Source of the DNA: Bifidobacterium imperatoris
GTDB taxonomy: Bacteria > Actinomycetota > Actinomycetes > Actinomycetales > Bifidobacteriaceae
Length of the DNA stretch: 64,000 nucleotides
Reading direction: 5' to 3'
NCBI RefSeq assembly: GCF_002860405.1
Contig: NZ_NMWV01000012.1
Location: forward strand, 15,158 to 79,157
Under the pieces are notes generated by a model. That model was given only the letters and a program-made list of their open reading frames with translations. It searched no databases and was not told the DNA's origin. Made by a program: the position numbers and the translations under genes. The first letter of the stretch is position 1. The number at the start of each line of letters is the position of its first letter. This document shows positions 25,749 through 35,235 of the stretch, piece after piece.

Positions 25749-28700
25749 TTATTGTGCCTGGTCTCCTCCCTTCTTGCCGCGGATAATGAACGCTGCACAG
25801 CCGGCCAGCGAGAGTCCGATAGTCAGAAGCACTGCGGTGGCTATGCCCACGCCTGTGGCAGACAAGGGGGATTCCTTACTGCTTGTTGCGCTGGAAGTAT
25901 CCTTGTTTGATGTTTCCGGCGCTGGGTTGGGTTCCGGATCCGGCTCAGGCTCAGGCTCCGGGTCCGGGTCTGGGTCAGGTTTGGGCTCCGGTTCCGGATC
26001 CGGATCAGGCTTCGGCGAAGCCTTGACGATGGTGTAGGACTCGCCCTTGGTGGTATCGAAAACAAGCAGGGATTCGCCGTCTTCGTTGCGAACCGTCTCG
26101 GACTTGATTGTTGCGCCGTTCTGCTGGACCTCGTAGTGCTCGGCTCCGCCCTCGGTGATCTTGACTGCCGCCTGACCGCCATTGTTGGACGTGAGCTTGA
26201 CCTTAGTGGTCTTGCCCTTGTCCCAAGTGATGCCGACAGTGAAGTTACCGCGCGACACGAGACCATTCACCTTGCCTGATGCCCATGCGGACGGTAGTGC
26301 AGGCAGGATGTTCGTGTAGTCCTCGTATAAAGTGCCGTCTGTTGCGGTGAACGTTGAGTTGGACTGCATCAGCATCTCGTTCACACCGGAGGTGTTGCCG
26401 AAGTTGCCGTCAATCTGGAATGGAGGGTGAGCGTCGAACAGGTTTGCGTACATGGCACCCTTAAGCTGCTTTTGAATCAGCAGGTAGGCATGGTTGCCAT
26501 CGCCGGTGCGTGCCCACGAGTTGATGCGCTGTCCCACGCCCCAACCGGTTGCATCGTCGCCGCGCTTGGTTAGTGAGACCTTGGCGGCATCCATGTATTC
26601 CGCGTTATCCACGGTGATGAGATCGCCGGGGAACAGGCCGAGCATATGCGAAAGATGGCGGTGGCCCTGTTCGTAGCCGGAAATGCTGTTGCCGTTTGCG
26701 TCCTTGCCGAGTTCGCCTTCGAAGTACCATTCCTTAATCTGACCGCTGCTGCCAACTTCAATCGGGTGAAGCAGACTCTTTGCGCATGACCATGAGCGGT
26801 TTGCGTCTGCGTTGGTGAACGTTCCGGCATCATCCTTGGCCCAGTTATCCACCGAGCATGCCGTAAGATCGCCAACCAGGCCGTCCGGATCGCCCTTGGC
26901 CTCGGCGGCTTCGATAGCATCGTTGAGCATTTGCCATACCAACGAATTCTCATACGTGTTGCCATCGGTGCCTTGCGGTCCATGCTCGGGCGAATATGCC
27001 ACGCCGGTGGTCAAACGCTTGCCATTGCCGGCCTTGTGCAGCATGTAGTCAACGTAGAAGTGAGATTCCTCCTTGAGTAGTGCGTAAACGCGGTCAAGCA
27101 GTTGCTCGTTGCCTGAATACTCATATGCTTCGTACACATTCTGCAGAATCCACGGCACAGCGGCTGGGCTCCAGCCCCACGAGAACTGGTAACCGGGGGC
27201 CGTGAATCCGTACGCTGTGTTTTCGGTGTGTGCCATGAAGCCTTCGCCCTCGCCGATGGCAGCATCGGCATTCGCGGTTTCCGCTCCCGCATACACCTTC
27301 GCGGTAACACGGCCAGGCTTGACCAGCCCCTCCACGTACTCGATAAGCGGTTCGGCGAGTTCGCCCATATTGCCGGAGTAGGTGGGCCAGTAGTTCATTT
27401 GCAGATTGACGTTCATGTGGAAGTCGGAGCCCCAAGGTGTGGCGCTGTTATGGCCGTCATCGGCTGCGGTGGTGGACCAGATGCCCTGCAGATTGCTGGG
27501 CAATTGGCTGTTTTCACGGGAGGAGCCAATGGTCAGGTAGCGGCCATACTGGTAGACAAGTGTTTCCAGTTCGCGCTGCTGCTTGGTGGTTGCGCTGCCA
27601 TTGCGGTACGCTTTGACCAGCTTGTCGGTGGCGATGGCGCCGTCCGAAGCGTGGCTGCTTTGCCCGAGGTCGAGCTTTACGCGATCGTAGATTGCCGTAT
27701 GGTCGGCGATGTGCGTCTGTTTGACGGCGACATAGCCTTTATTGGCTGCGGACTGTACAGTGCTGGCTACGCGCGCATTCACATCGTCTGCCGTTTCGCC
27801 GGTACGGTAGCTCGGATACTCCTGCTTGTAGTCGGTTGCGGCGGCGATATACAGCGTTACGGCGGTTGCGTCGCTGATGGTTAGCGACGCGCCATCTGCG
27901 CCGGTTTCCACAGTGCCTTCACCGTTGTCTACAACAGCCTTGATTTGCGAATCGTAGATGAGCCCGTTGTTGCCGAGTGCGCCGCGTACGGTGAGTGTAT
28001 CGCCGGTGACGGTGGTGGTTTCACCCTGCTTGGAGAAACCTGCGTTGGTGGGCATGGCGACGGTAAGGTTCAGCTTGCCGGCTTTGCTTGCCTTGAGTCG
28101 AGCCACCATCACGTTGTCTGGGTTGGAGGCGAAGTATTCGCGCGTGTACGTTACGCCATCATGTGTGAACGTGACATCTGCCTTGCCTTTGGAAATGTTC
28201 AGATCGCGTCGGTATTCGGTGGCCGAAGTGTTTTTGCCGAAGCCGTAGTCGATGGTGATGTTGCCCCAGTTCTGGTAGGCGCCTTGCTCGACGGCGTTCT
28301 CGCCGCCGGTCAGGTTGCCGGGATTGACGGTGGTGGCACCCTGCTCGAGCTGCTTGTTGAGCGCGCGCAGCGTTGCGCCATTATTGCCCTTGGACTCGTT
28401 GTTGCCGCCGTTGTAGGTTGCGGTTGAGCCAGGGCCACCAGTCCACAGCGTCTCCTCATTGAAGGTGATGCGCTCCTTGCCGATTTCACCCCAGACAGTG
28501 CCGCCGATGCGTCCATTGCCGATGGGTAGTGTGGTCTGCTGCCACTGATTGCCATCAGCATTGCCATTCATCCATTGGCCGGCGGTCATCGATGCGTCCG
28601 TGGATGAGGCGGGCTGGGAGTACCACAGCCAGTCATCGCCGCTGGTGTCGCCGTCACCGCCTTCTTCGACTTCAGCGATAACGTACACGTTGAACGAGGC

Positions 28701-29708
28701 GGTAATGCTGGGATCGGCGTTGTATGTGACGGTGATGGGATATGCGCCAATGTTGTTGCCGTTGAATGCGCTCGCATCAAGCGTGTATTCGTCAGCGGAC
28801 AGTGTTCGCACGCTGCCATCGGCGGTGCTGGTGGCGGTGACGGCAAGGCCCTTGGCGTTGAACTGTTCGCCGAGGCTGTATTTGGTCGTCATCGCGGATG
28901 CGTCGATGGAGAGCACATAATCCTTCGGCTTGGCGGTGACGGTCAGCTGTGGCTTCATGTCGTCGGTTGCTCCGGTCAGCGAGGTTACCTCGTTGCTGCC
29001 GAAACGCACGTCGATATGGCGGGATTCGCCGAGCGCCAGCGTAATAAGCGTGTGTCCTGCCTCAAATTGCTCTCGAATGATATCGGTCACATCAAGTGTG
29101 ACTTTCGTGGTATTCGAAGCACTTACCGTCATTCGGTCCGCATATTTCACCGAGCCGAGCGTGAAGGCGTCCGATTGCGCCTTGGTGGCGTTCGTGGCAT
29201 CGAACTTCGGTCGGCTGGCCCAGGTGGCGCTATTCACATCGCAAGCCGCCGCAGTGGTGCATGTTGCGGTGTCTACGGCCGTGACGTGCACGGTGTCGGT
29301 TGCGTCGGCACTCTGCTGGGCGCCCGCATAGCCGAGATAGGTGAGCGTTAAGGCCGCATGTTCGGGCGCTGCCGTCTGAGCGGACAGGTCGAAGGTCATC
29401 AGGCCCATCTTTGCGTCGGTCTGGTCATTGATATCGGTGGATTCGAAGAGTTCGCCGAAGTCACCGTAGCCGTTTGGCTGCAGTGCGCCGAGGTAGGCTG
29501 CAGTGTTCTTTGTCTGGGTCTTTTCGTTGGCCCAAGCCTGCAGTGTGGTATCGGCGATAGGGGTGACGGTTGTGGTGTTTCCGGTGCGGGGTGCCGTTGT
29601 TTCCAACGCTACCGCAGGCGCTGTGGCCATAGTCAACGTCAGGCTGGTTGCCGCTATGCCTGCAATCCATGAGAGGATGCGGGAGCGTTTATGCTGAGGG
29701 GTGCTCAT
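25749..29708 (-). CDS. Cell-wall-anchored GH95 glycosidase (alpha-1,2-L-fucosidase type)
   Basis: Secreted enzyme of 1319 residues. It has a signal peptide (1-35, ending VAL), then a beta-rich DNRLRE/CBM-like domain (about 45-260; TTLQAWANEKTQTKNTAAYLG). A bacterial Ig-like group 3 domain (262-345; YSLGEQFNAKGLAVTAT) precedes the GH95 catalytic region (about 360-1170). Likely catalytic residues match the family pattern: N766/N768 in HMNVNLQMNYW, general acid E908 in AYSPEHGP and D1100 in PPFQIDGNFG. A Pro/Asp/Glu repeat spacer (1232-1265) and the sortase-like signal LSATG (1282-1286) with a membrane helix and basic tail finish it. It should act on 2'-fucosyllactose, blood-group H glycans or related beta-linked L-galactosides. 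No fucose transporter or catabolic genes are nearby. No strong ribosome site is visible. Confidence 0.92.
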   Translation of the reverse strand: MSTPQHKRSRILSWIAGIAATSLTLTMATAPAVALETTAPRTGNTTTVTPIADTTLQAWANEKTQTKNTAAYLGALQPNGYGDFGELFESTDINDQTDAKMGLMTFDLSAQTAAPEHAALTLTYLGYAGAQQSADATDTVHVTAVDTATCTTAAACDVNSATWASRPKFDATNATKAQSDAFTLGSVKYADRMTVSASNTTKVTLDVTDIIREQFEAGHTLITLALGESRHIDVRFGSNEVTSLTGATDDMKPQLTVTAKPKDYVLSIDASAMTTKYSLGEQFNAKGLAVTATSTADGSVRTLSADEYTLDASAFNGNNIGAYPITVTYNADPSITASFNVYVIAEVEEGGDGDTSGDDWLWYSQPASSTDASMTAGQWMNGNADGNQWQQTTLPIGNGRIGGTVWGEIGKERITFNEETLWTGGPGSTATYNGGNNESKGNNGATLRALNKQLEQGATTVNPGNLTGGENAVEQGAYQNWGNITIDYGFGKNTSATEYRRDLNISKGKADVTFTHDGVTYTREYFASNPDNVMVARLKASKAGKLNLTVAMPTNAGFSKQGETTTVTGDTLTVRGALGNNGLIYDSQIKAVVDNGEGTVETGADGASLTISDATAVTLYIAAATDYKQEYPSYRTGETADDVNARVASTVQSAANKGYVAVKQTHIADHTAIYDRVKLDLGQSSHASDGAIATDKLVKAYRNGSATTKQQRELETLVYQYGRYLTIGSSRENSQLPSNLQGIWSTTAADDGHNSATPWGSDFHMNVNLQMNYWPTYSGNMGELAEPLIEYVEGLVKPGRVTAKVYAGAETANADAAIGEGEGFMAHTENTAYGFTAPGYQFSWGWSPAAVPWILQNVYEAYEYSGNEQLLDRVYALLKEESHFYVDYMLHKAGNGKRLTTGVAYSPEHGPQGTDGNTYENSLVWQMLNDAIEAAEAKGDPDGLVGDLTACSVDNWAKDDAGTFTNADANRSWSCAKSLLHPIEVGSSGQIKEWYFEGELGKDANGNSISGYEQGHRHLSHMLGLFPGDLITVDNAEYMDAAKVSLTKRGDDATGWGVGQRINSWARTGDGNHAYLLIQKQLKGAMYANLFDAHPPFQIDGNFGNTSGVNEMLMQSNSTFTATDGTLYEDYTNILPALPSAWASGKVNGLVSRGNFTVGITWDKGKTTKVKLTSNNGGQAAVKITEGGAEHYEVQQNGATIKSETVRNEDGESLLVFDTTKGESYTIVKASPKPDPDPEPEPKPDPDPDPEPEPEPDPEPNPAPETSNKDTSSATSSKESPLSATGVGIATAVLLTIGLSLAGCAAFIIRGKKGGDQAQ

Positions 29709-30086
29709 AAATAGGGGATACTTTCTTGTAGTGCCGCCGCGTCAACGTGGCGGGCGATAGTGCGGCGTGAGTTCGGGCCGCGGGGAACCGGTTGTCTGAG
29801 ACTGCCGGCTGTGTAGAAGGGACATTGACATGCGGTCAGCGGCATTGTTGACCATGCATCACACAAATGTTAAGTTCCCTTACATTGGGTGTCAAACTTA
29901 CAATCTCAGGCATTGCTTGTTGATGGTCTGCGAAGCGTTGTGCTCACTGGAAACAACGTTTACAGTATGGCGAATACTCGGCGCGTCGCTATTATGCAAT
30001 GTTGCTGCAGTGCCGCTGTGCCACTGCTAATGCGCTCAGGCTCATAAAAGGCCGGTGGTAGAACCCCGTCGCTACACTGATGCGTT
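29709..30086. other. Divergent control region of the GH95 gene and lysS
   Basis: 378 bases without a gene. Near 29949-29965 is GGAAACAACGTTTACAG, a partly symmetric word resembling operators of LacI-family regulators. It lies about 240 bases from the GH95 start and 125 from lysS, so its target is unclear. The GH95 leader has GCCGCCGCGTCAACGTGGCGGGC, a small hairpin. Confidence 0.4.
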
Positions 30087-31766
30087 ATGTGCGAAACCCA
30101 AGAATCCCAAGCAAATGAGGAAGAAACCCCGGTAGTCCCGCAGATGACTACCGTTGAGCGTGCGGAAATGCTGCTCAAGCAGGATGCCACCATTACCGAA
30201 AAGATTAAGTCCGGCGCCACGCTGGATGAGGCTGTGGACCCGTCCAACAAGGAATTCGGCCCGCTGGCCCACCCGGAGCAGGTGCAGATGCGTGTGGCCA
30301 AGCGCGCCATGATGCTGGATGCCGGCATGGCTCCCTACCCGGTGCATCTGGATGTGACCAGCACCATCGAAGCCGTGCGCGCCAAGTATGATGGCAAGCT
30401 TGAAGCCGGCGAGGAAACCGAAGACATGGTTGGTATCGCCGGCCGTGTGCTGTTCCTGCGCAACGCTGGCGGCCTGTGCTTCGTGCAGCTCGCCGCAGGC
30501 GACGGCACCAAGATTCAGGGCATGATTTCCAAGAAGGAGATCGGTGCCGATTCTCTGAAGCAGTTCAAGCAGCTGGTTGATCTTGGTGACCATCTGTACT
30601 TGAAGGGCCGTGTGATTGCCTCCAAGACCGGTGAGCTGTCTGTGTTTGCCACTGAGTGGGCCATCGCTTCCAAGGCTTTGCAGCCGTTGCCGGCCCTGCA
30701 CAAGGAACTGAACGAGGACACGCGCACCCGCAAGCCGTACATTGCCATGATTGCGGACGAGAAGACTCGCAATATGGTGCGCAACCGTTCCAAGGCCGTG
30801 GCTTCCTTGCGCAACACCTTTGCCAGCCATGACTTCCTCGAGGTCGAAACCCCGATGCTGCAGACCCTGCACGGTGGTGCTGCGGCCCGCCCGTTCACCA
30901 CGCATATGAACGCTTTCGATTTGGACCTCTACCTGCGTATCGCTCCGGAACTGTTCCTGAAGCGTTGCCTGGTGGGTGGCATCGACCGTGTGTTCGAAAT
31001 CAACCGCGACTTCCGTAACGAGGGCGTCGATGCCACGCACGCCCCTGAGTTCACGATGGTCGAGGCCTACCAGGCTTACGGCACCTACGATTCCATCGGC
31101 CAGTTGGTCAAGGAACTCGTGCAGAAGACCGCTATGGACGTCTACGGCTCCCACAAGGTCACGCTGCTGGATGGCACCGAATACGACTTCGGCGGCGAAT
31201 GGAAGACCATCAGCATGTATGACTCCCTCTCCGAAGCCCTCGGCGAGGAAATCGTGCCGAACGGCGGCCCGGAGCACCCCGGCACTTCCGTGGAACACCT
31301 CGGCGAGATCGCCGACAAGCTCGGCGTGGAGCGCGATGAAGTCGAGAACCACGGCAAACTTGTCGAGCACCTCTGGGAGCACTTCTACGAGGACAAGCTT
31401 TACGAGCCGACCTTCGTGCGCGACTTCCCGGTCGAAACCTCTCCGCTGGTCAAGGGTCACCGCACCAAGCCGGGTGTGGTGGAGAAGTGGGATCTCTACG
31501 TGCGCGGCTTCGAGCTGGCCACCGGCTACTCCGAGCTCAACGATCCGGTTGTGCAGCGTGAACGTTTCGTGGCCCAGGCCAAAGATGCGCTCGCCGGCGA
31601 TGAGGAGGCCTGCGATATCGATGAGGACTTCCTCGAGGCTCTCGGCGTGGGCATGCCTCCGGCAGGTGGCATGGGCATGGGCATCGACCGTCTGCTCATT
31701 GCTCTGACCGGTGCCACGATCCGCGAGACCATCACCTTCCCGCTGGTCAAGCCGTTGGTCGCCTGA
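30087..31766 (+). CDS. lysS: Lysyl-tRNA synthetase, class II
   Basis: Charges tRNA-Lys. 559 residues: a somewhat long N-terminal extension (about 60 residues), the OB-fold anticodon domain (VGIAGRVLFLRNAGGLCFVQL) and the class II core. Motif 2 is seen in FEINRDFRNEGVDATHAPEFT and motif 3 in GGMGMGIDRLLIALTG. An insertion of about 90 residues (Glu/Asp-rich, 370-420) is common in actinobacterial LysRS. A good terminator follows. Confidence 0.96.
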   Translation: MCETQESQANEEETPVVPQMTTVERAEMLLKQDATITEKIKSGATLDEAVDPSNKEFGPLAHPEQVQMRVAKRAMMLDAGMAPYPVHLDVTSTIEAVRAKYDGKLEAGEETEDMVGIAGRVLFLRNAGGLCFVQLAAGDGTKIQGMISKKEIGADSLKQFKQLVDLGDHLYLKGRVIASKTGELSVFATEWAIASKALQPLPALHKELNEDTRTRKPYIAMIADEKTRNMVRNRSKAVASLRNTFASHDFLEVETPMLQTLHGGAAARPFTTHMNAFDLDLYLRIAPELFLKRCLVGGIDRVFEINRDFRNEGVDATHAPEFTMVEAYQAYGTYDSIGQLVKELVQKTAMDVYGSHKVTLLDGTEYDFGGEWKTISMYDSLSEALGEEIVPNGGPEHPGTSVEHLGEIADKLGVERDEVENHGKLVEHLWEHFYEDKLYEPTFVRDFPVETSPLVKGHRTKPGVVEKWDLYVRGFELATGYSELNDPVVQRERFVAQAKDALAGDEEACDIDEDFLEALGVGMPPAGGMGMGIDRLLIALTGATIRETITFPLVKPLVA

Positions 31767-31801
31767 CATAAGGTTTGTGGCCTGACGATAGGCCAAGTGA
31801 G

Positions 31802-31845
31802 AACCCCTCAGCTCTATTTGATACGGAGAGCTGAGGGGTTTCTTG
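31802..31845 (+). terminator. Terminator after lysS
   Basis: AACCCCTCAGCTCT (31802-31815) pairs perfectly with AGAGCTGAGGGGTT (31827-31840), followed by TCTTGT. Confidence 0.9.
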
Positions 31846-31891
31846 TATGTGCAGTGCATGCAGTACGGCTTCATATGCATTCGCGTAAATC

Positions 31892-31967
31892 CGTATATTC
31901 TACGAACTGTCCATTGCCCTGCTTTCTATCATGGCGGCGTAGCTGAAAGTGCTAACTTATAGTTATC
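31892..31967 (+). promoter_or_regulatory. Promoter with two shared palindromes (zinc-ribbon gene 31997)
   Basis: CGTATATTCTACG (31892-31904) is a one-mismatch form of CGTAG-N3-CTACG. Exactly 22 bases after it is TATCAT (31927-31932), a good -10 box. Between the -10 box and the start codon lies GCTAACT-TAT-AGTTATC (31951-31967), a one-mismatch form of the palindrome found at 41751-41767. The same layout recurs at the leftward operon starting at 41730. Confidence 0.7.
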
Positions 31968-31996
31968 GCCACGAAGAAGGATGCGAGGGAAGAAAT

Positions 31997-33862
31997 ATGG
32001 GATTCTGTGGTCAATGTGGCACAAAGTTGGTGCCGGGAGCTGCGTTCTGTCAGCAATGCGGCTCTCGGGTTGAGTCTGAAAGCCAGCCATCTGCGCCAGT
32101 GGAGCAAGCTGCTGCAACTCAGCCTGATGCTGAGCAAACAGCCGTGGAGCAACCCATCGCAGCGCAGCCCACAGTAGAACAGCCTGCTGCAGCGCAGCCC
32201 ACAGTAGAACAGCCTGCTGCAGCGCAGCCCACAGAGAGTATGTCTCCGCTGTTGCCTACTGAAACAGCAGCTCCCGAAATACCGGTTCCTGGAATGCCGT
32301 CCGATGCGACGGTTCCGGAAACATTTGCTCCCGTGATGCCACAGACGGTTGAGAATAATCTTCCGCCAGTACCACTGCCTCCGAGGCCTGACTCCACTGC
32401 AGGTACTCCAGCGATTCCTAGCGCCGATACGCCGGATGTTCCTGCGCTGGATACGCCAGTAGATGCCAAAACCAAGAAGTGCAAGAAGATTATTGCTTTG
32501 GTGATTGCCGCAATAGTTGTTGTAGCGCTGGTAGTGGCCAGCGTGGTCTACGTGAAGTTCCGCAACAATACGGCATCCGAGGCTCCTGCAACAACCACTG
32601 CGAAAACCACGAAATCAAAGAAAACTGAGAAGAAGTTCTCGTTTGACTCGAAAACGCTGGACGACATCGTCGACGCAGCGCAGCCGGCATCGGTGGCCGC
32701 TGCGACTGCTGATGGCAAGGCTGAGTATTCATCGTCCAAGGCGAGCACCAGTGGTGTAGCCAGTGGTTTGTACCTGCCCGTGTACCTTGCCATAACCGAT
32801 AACGGCAAGAAGCAGAACGATCAGGCCACTGAACTGCTGAAAAATCAAAGCAATGACACTGCCAACGCGCTGATCAGCCAAATGGGTGGCCTTAATGCGG
32901 TGAACAATTGGCTGAAGAACAACGGTTACACGCATACCGAGTTGCAGCGCAACTATGGAGACACTGCAGCATCCCAGGCTGGTAAGGAAAACGTGACCAC
33001 GGCCGAGGATGCCACCAATATGTTGACCGTGATCGAACGCCTTGGCCTTAGCGATTTGATGAATCTGGACACGCAATCCGAAGGCATTACCGTGCCCGAT
33101 ACCATGACTGTGCACGGATTCCACGGCCAAGGTATTGGCGGATATTACAACTATTACTTCATCATCAAGGATGGTGACCGTACCATCACGCTGACCGTGA
33201 TGACGCAGCAAAGCAAGGAGGCCGCCGCCAAGCTCGCATCCGATCTGCTGGCCGAGATTCACAAGCAGGCCAACCCGGACAACAAGGGCGAAGGCAACAA
33301 GAACAGCAACAATGGCGATACCGCTCAGAACGGCAATGACGGTTCCAATGCCGTAACGCCAGTGCAACTCACTCAGTCGTACACCACGCAGTTCGACACG
33401 GTGAATATGATTACGGTGACGAAATACACATTCCAATATCCATCCGATTGGACCATTGGACAGCCCGAAATCACAGATCTGGTCGAAATAGTTAACTTAA
33501 CCAATGCTCGTGGTGTGACCATCCAATACTATTGGGGGCCGATACAGGGCAAGTTCATGAAGCATGAGACGGTGACGAAGATTGCTGATGCGCAGTTTGA
33601 TGCGCCATGTGCCCAGGATTGCCGAAATTATCAGAACCCAGGCCCCTTTATGGTGGCGCAAGTTGATGGTGATGAAGGCTCGCACTTGGCGTTGATGCCG
33701 GACTCATACCAAGGAGCACATGATTTTCCGGCTTATACGGGATACCTGTTCGAGAGCTTCGGATATAGCAGTTTCGCCACAATCGATACCAAGGGTGGTC
33801 TGACCGCACAGGAGAAGGCGGAAGTCATCGCCATCCTCGCCAGCCTCAGAAGCGCACAGTAA
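31997..33862 (+). CDS. Zinc-ribbon membrane protein with degenerate beta-lactamase-like domain
   Basis: Protein of 621 residues. An N-terminal zinc ribbon (Cys4, Cys7, Cys18, Cys21; GFCGQCGTK ... FCQQCGSR) is followed by a Pro/Ala-rich stretch that includes exact 30-bp DNA repeats (AAQPTVEQPA units), a lysine-flanked transmembrane helix (165-187), and an extracellular region. Residues 220-400 follow a class A beta-lactamase/DD-peptidase outline (SASTSGVASGLYLPVYLAI, SNDTANALISQMGG), but the SxxK lysine appears replaced (SGLY) and no KTG box is seen, so it is probably a binding domain. The last 170 residues are unrecognised. GAGGGA precedes the ATG at 31997. It likely belongs with the ESX-like system to its right because it shares two promoter motifs with it. 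Confidence 0.75.
   Translation: MGFCGQCGTKLVPGAAFCQQCGSRVESESQPSAPVEQAAATQPDAEQTAVEQPIAAQPTVEQPAAAQPTVEQPAAAQPTESMSPLLPTETAAPEIPVPGMPSDATVPETFAPVMPQTVENNLPPVPLPPRPDSTAGTPAIPSADTPDVPALDTPVDAKTKKCKKIIALVIAAIVVVALVVASVVYVKFRNNTASEAPATTTAKTTKSKKTEKKFSFDSKTLDDIVDAAQPASVAAATADGKAEYSSSKASTSGVASGLYLPVYLAITDNGKKQNDQATELLKNQSNDTANALISQMGGLNAVNNWLKNNGYTHTELQRNYGDTAASQAGKENVTTAEDATNMLTVIERLGLSDLMNLDTQSEGITVPDTMTVHGFHGQGIGGYYNYYFIIKDGDRTITLTVMTQQSKEAAAKLASDLLAEIHKQANPDNKGEGNKNSNNGDTAQNGNDGSNAVTPVQLTQSYTTQFDTVNMITVTKYTFQYPSDWTIGQPEITDLVEIVNLTNARGVTIQYYWGPIQGKFMKHETVTKIADAQFDAPCAQDCRNYQNPGPFMVAQVDGDEGSHLALMPDSYQGAHDFPAYTGYLFESFGYSSFATIDTKGGLTAQEKAEVIAILASLRSAQ
32159..32230 (+). repeat. In-frame 30-bp tandem repeat
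   Basis: GCAGCGCAGCCCACAG...CCTGCT repeats with a 30-base period, with two full copies and part of a third. Each unit encodes AAQPTVEQPA within the linker of the zinc-ribbon protein, a site prone to length variation between strains. Confidence 0.85.
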
Positions 33863-33965
33863 ACGCGCCGAACGCTCAAGCCACAGATAATTCCATCGCC
33901 GTTGTGAGGTACTGCCATCGCTGCGCAGCATCGCACAACGGCTTCACCTGTAAAGGAGAAACCTC

Positions 33966-35132
33966 ATGTTCTGCCCATCATGTGGCAAACCGAATGCAGA
34001 AGGCGCCAAATTCTGTGCGTACTGCGGCAAGCCAATGCCTCAGCAGCCTGCACAACAGGCAGCGCCACAACAACCAACGCAGTCCGCGTCGAGCTCGCAG
34101 CCTCAGCCATCCATACCATTGCCAAACCAAAGCGGTACACAGTCGGCACAAGCAGAGCAGAAACCAACCAGCCACCTACTCGACACCCTGCACAATGCGC
34201 CTCGCGGATTGCTGGTCACCGTTGTAGTGGTGGCAGCACTCGCAGTCGGTTCGTTAGCGTTACACGGGTTCGGCTCCACCTCGAAGCAGGCCTCCAGCCA
34301 GCAGCAATCCTCTTCATCCACCAGCGCTGATACGCAGTCCAATGGTGCCGATGATTCCTCTGATGGCACTCAGCAAGAGGATTCTCCAGTGAGCATCAGC
34401 GATGTTTCGTATAGCAAGAGCTACTACTGGGATAGCGGCCTCAGCAAGCAGGATTGCTATGTGGTCTCTATGACTGTTTCGAGCAGTGAGGCGCTGACCG
34501 TCGCTCCGACCATCCGCGTTGACTACAGTGCTACCGACAAGTACGGTGATGTGCGGGATCATGTAGTGGCATTGGGCGGCCACGTTACCAAGTACGCAAG
34601 CATTGAGGATGAGAACTCCGAGGTTGGCGGATTCCAGATCTTCGCTAATACGGCAGGTGGCACATCCAATTTCAGCATTGGCGCAAGTGCGCAGCGAACC
34701 GTGGACTTCTATATCATCTATGATGCCGATGCCGTAACCGACGTATCCAAAATCAGCGTGATTGATTCCCAATACAGCGAAGACGATAGCTCCAGCGAAG
34801 GCACCCTTGATGAGGACGCATTGAGCCAAATCAAGTTTGAGAAACAGCAAGCTGGCGATAATGGGCACAATTCGTTGACCGGTACTGTTGAGAACACTAC
34901 GAATGATAAGTGGCCTTCAGCCAAGGTATCGGTAATGTTTACCATCGATGGTCATCCGGTGGCAGGCGGATCCGGATTCATGGTGAGTGGCAAGGTGGAT
35001 AAGCCGTTGAAGCCTGGTGCATCCGGTACCTGCACGATTGAGCAGCCGCTGACCGATGAGGAAGTGGCGAAAACCGGTGGCACGCTTGCATGGCAAGTGG
35101 CCTCGGTGTCGTATGACATCGATTCGGAGTGA
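33966..35132 (+). CDS. Zinc-ribbon membrane protein, function unknown
   Basis: Protein of 388 residues with the same plan as its upstream neighbour: zinc ribbon at residues 3-20 (Cys3, Cys6, Cys17, Cys20), Gln/Pro/Ser-rich linker, one membrane helix (81-99), Ser/Asp-rich segment, and a beta-rich extracellular domain of about 250 residues. In the latter, two similar halves (YSKSYYWDSGLSKQDCY... and KFEKQQAGDNGHNSLTGTV...) look like FxLD/Ig-like folds. AAAGGAG precedes the ATG. It is 103 bases after the first zinc-ribbon gene and probably co-transcribed. Function unknown. Confidence 0.75.
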   Translation: MFCPSCGKPNAEGAKFCAYCGKPMPQQPAQQAAPQQPTQSASSSQPQPSIPLPNQSGTQSAQAEQKPTSHLLDTLHNAPRGLLVTVVVVAALAVGSLALHGFGSTSKQASSQQQSSSSTSADTQSNGADDSSDGTQQEDSPVSISDVSYSKSYYWDSGLSKQDCYVVSMTVSSSEALTVAPTIRVDYSATDKYGDVRDHVVALGGHVTKYASIEDENSEVGGFQIFANTAGGTSNFSIGASAQRTVDFYIIYDADAVTDVSKISVIDSQYSEDDSSSEGTLDEDALSQIKFEKQQAGDNGHNSLTGTVENTTNDKWPSAKVSVMFTIDGHPVAGGSGFMVSGKVDKPLKPGASGTCTIEQPLTDEEVAKTGGTLAWQVASVSYDIDSE

Positions 35133-35163
35133 TTGAGTATAGGCGATTGAACTGTAGACACAA

Positions 35164-35209
35164 GTAAGGGCCGCGCGATTTCCGTAATCAGGAATTGCGC
35201 GGCCCTTAC
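35164..35209. terminator. Bidirectional terminator
   Basis: GTAAGGGCCGCGC (35164-35176) and GCGCGGCCCTTAC (35197-35209) form a perfect 13-bp stem around a 20-base loop. It separates the rightward zinc-ribbon genes from the leftward ESX-like operon. Confidence 0.85.
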
Positions 35210-35235
35210 CGTAGATGACCTAGCTCGTGAGTATT

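Noticed and set aside
25925..26030. Intergenic GC-rich repeat
   Set aside because: It is the coding sequence of the Pro/Asp/Glu spacer of the GH95 protein.
32159..32230. Possible CRISPR or satellite repeat
   Set aside because: Exact 30-base units are in frame and encode a Pro/Ala linker inside a gene.
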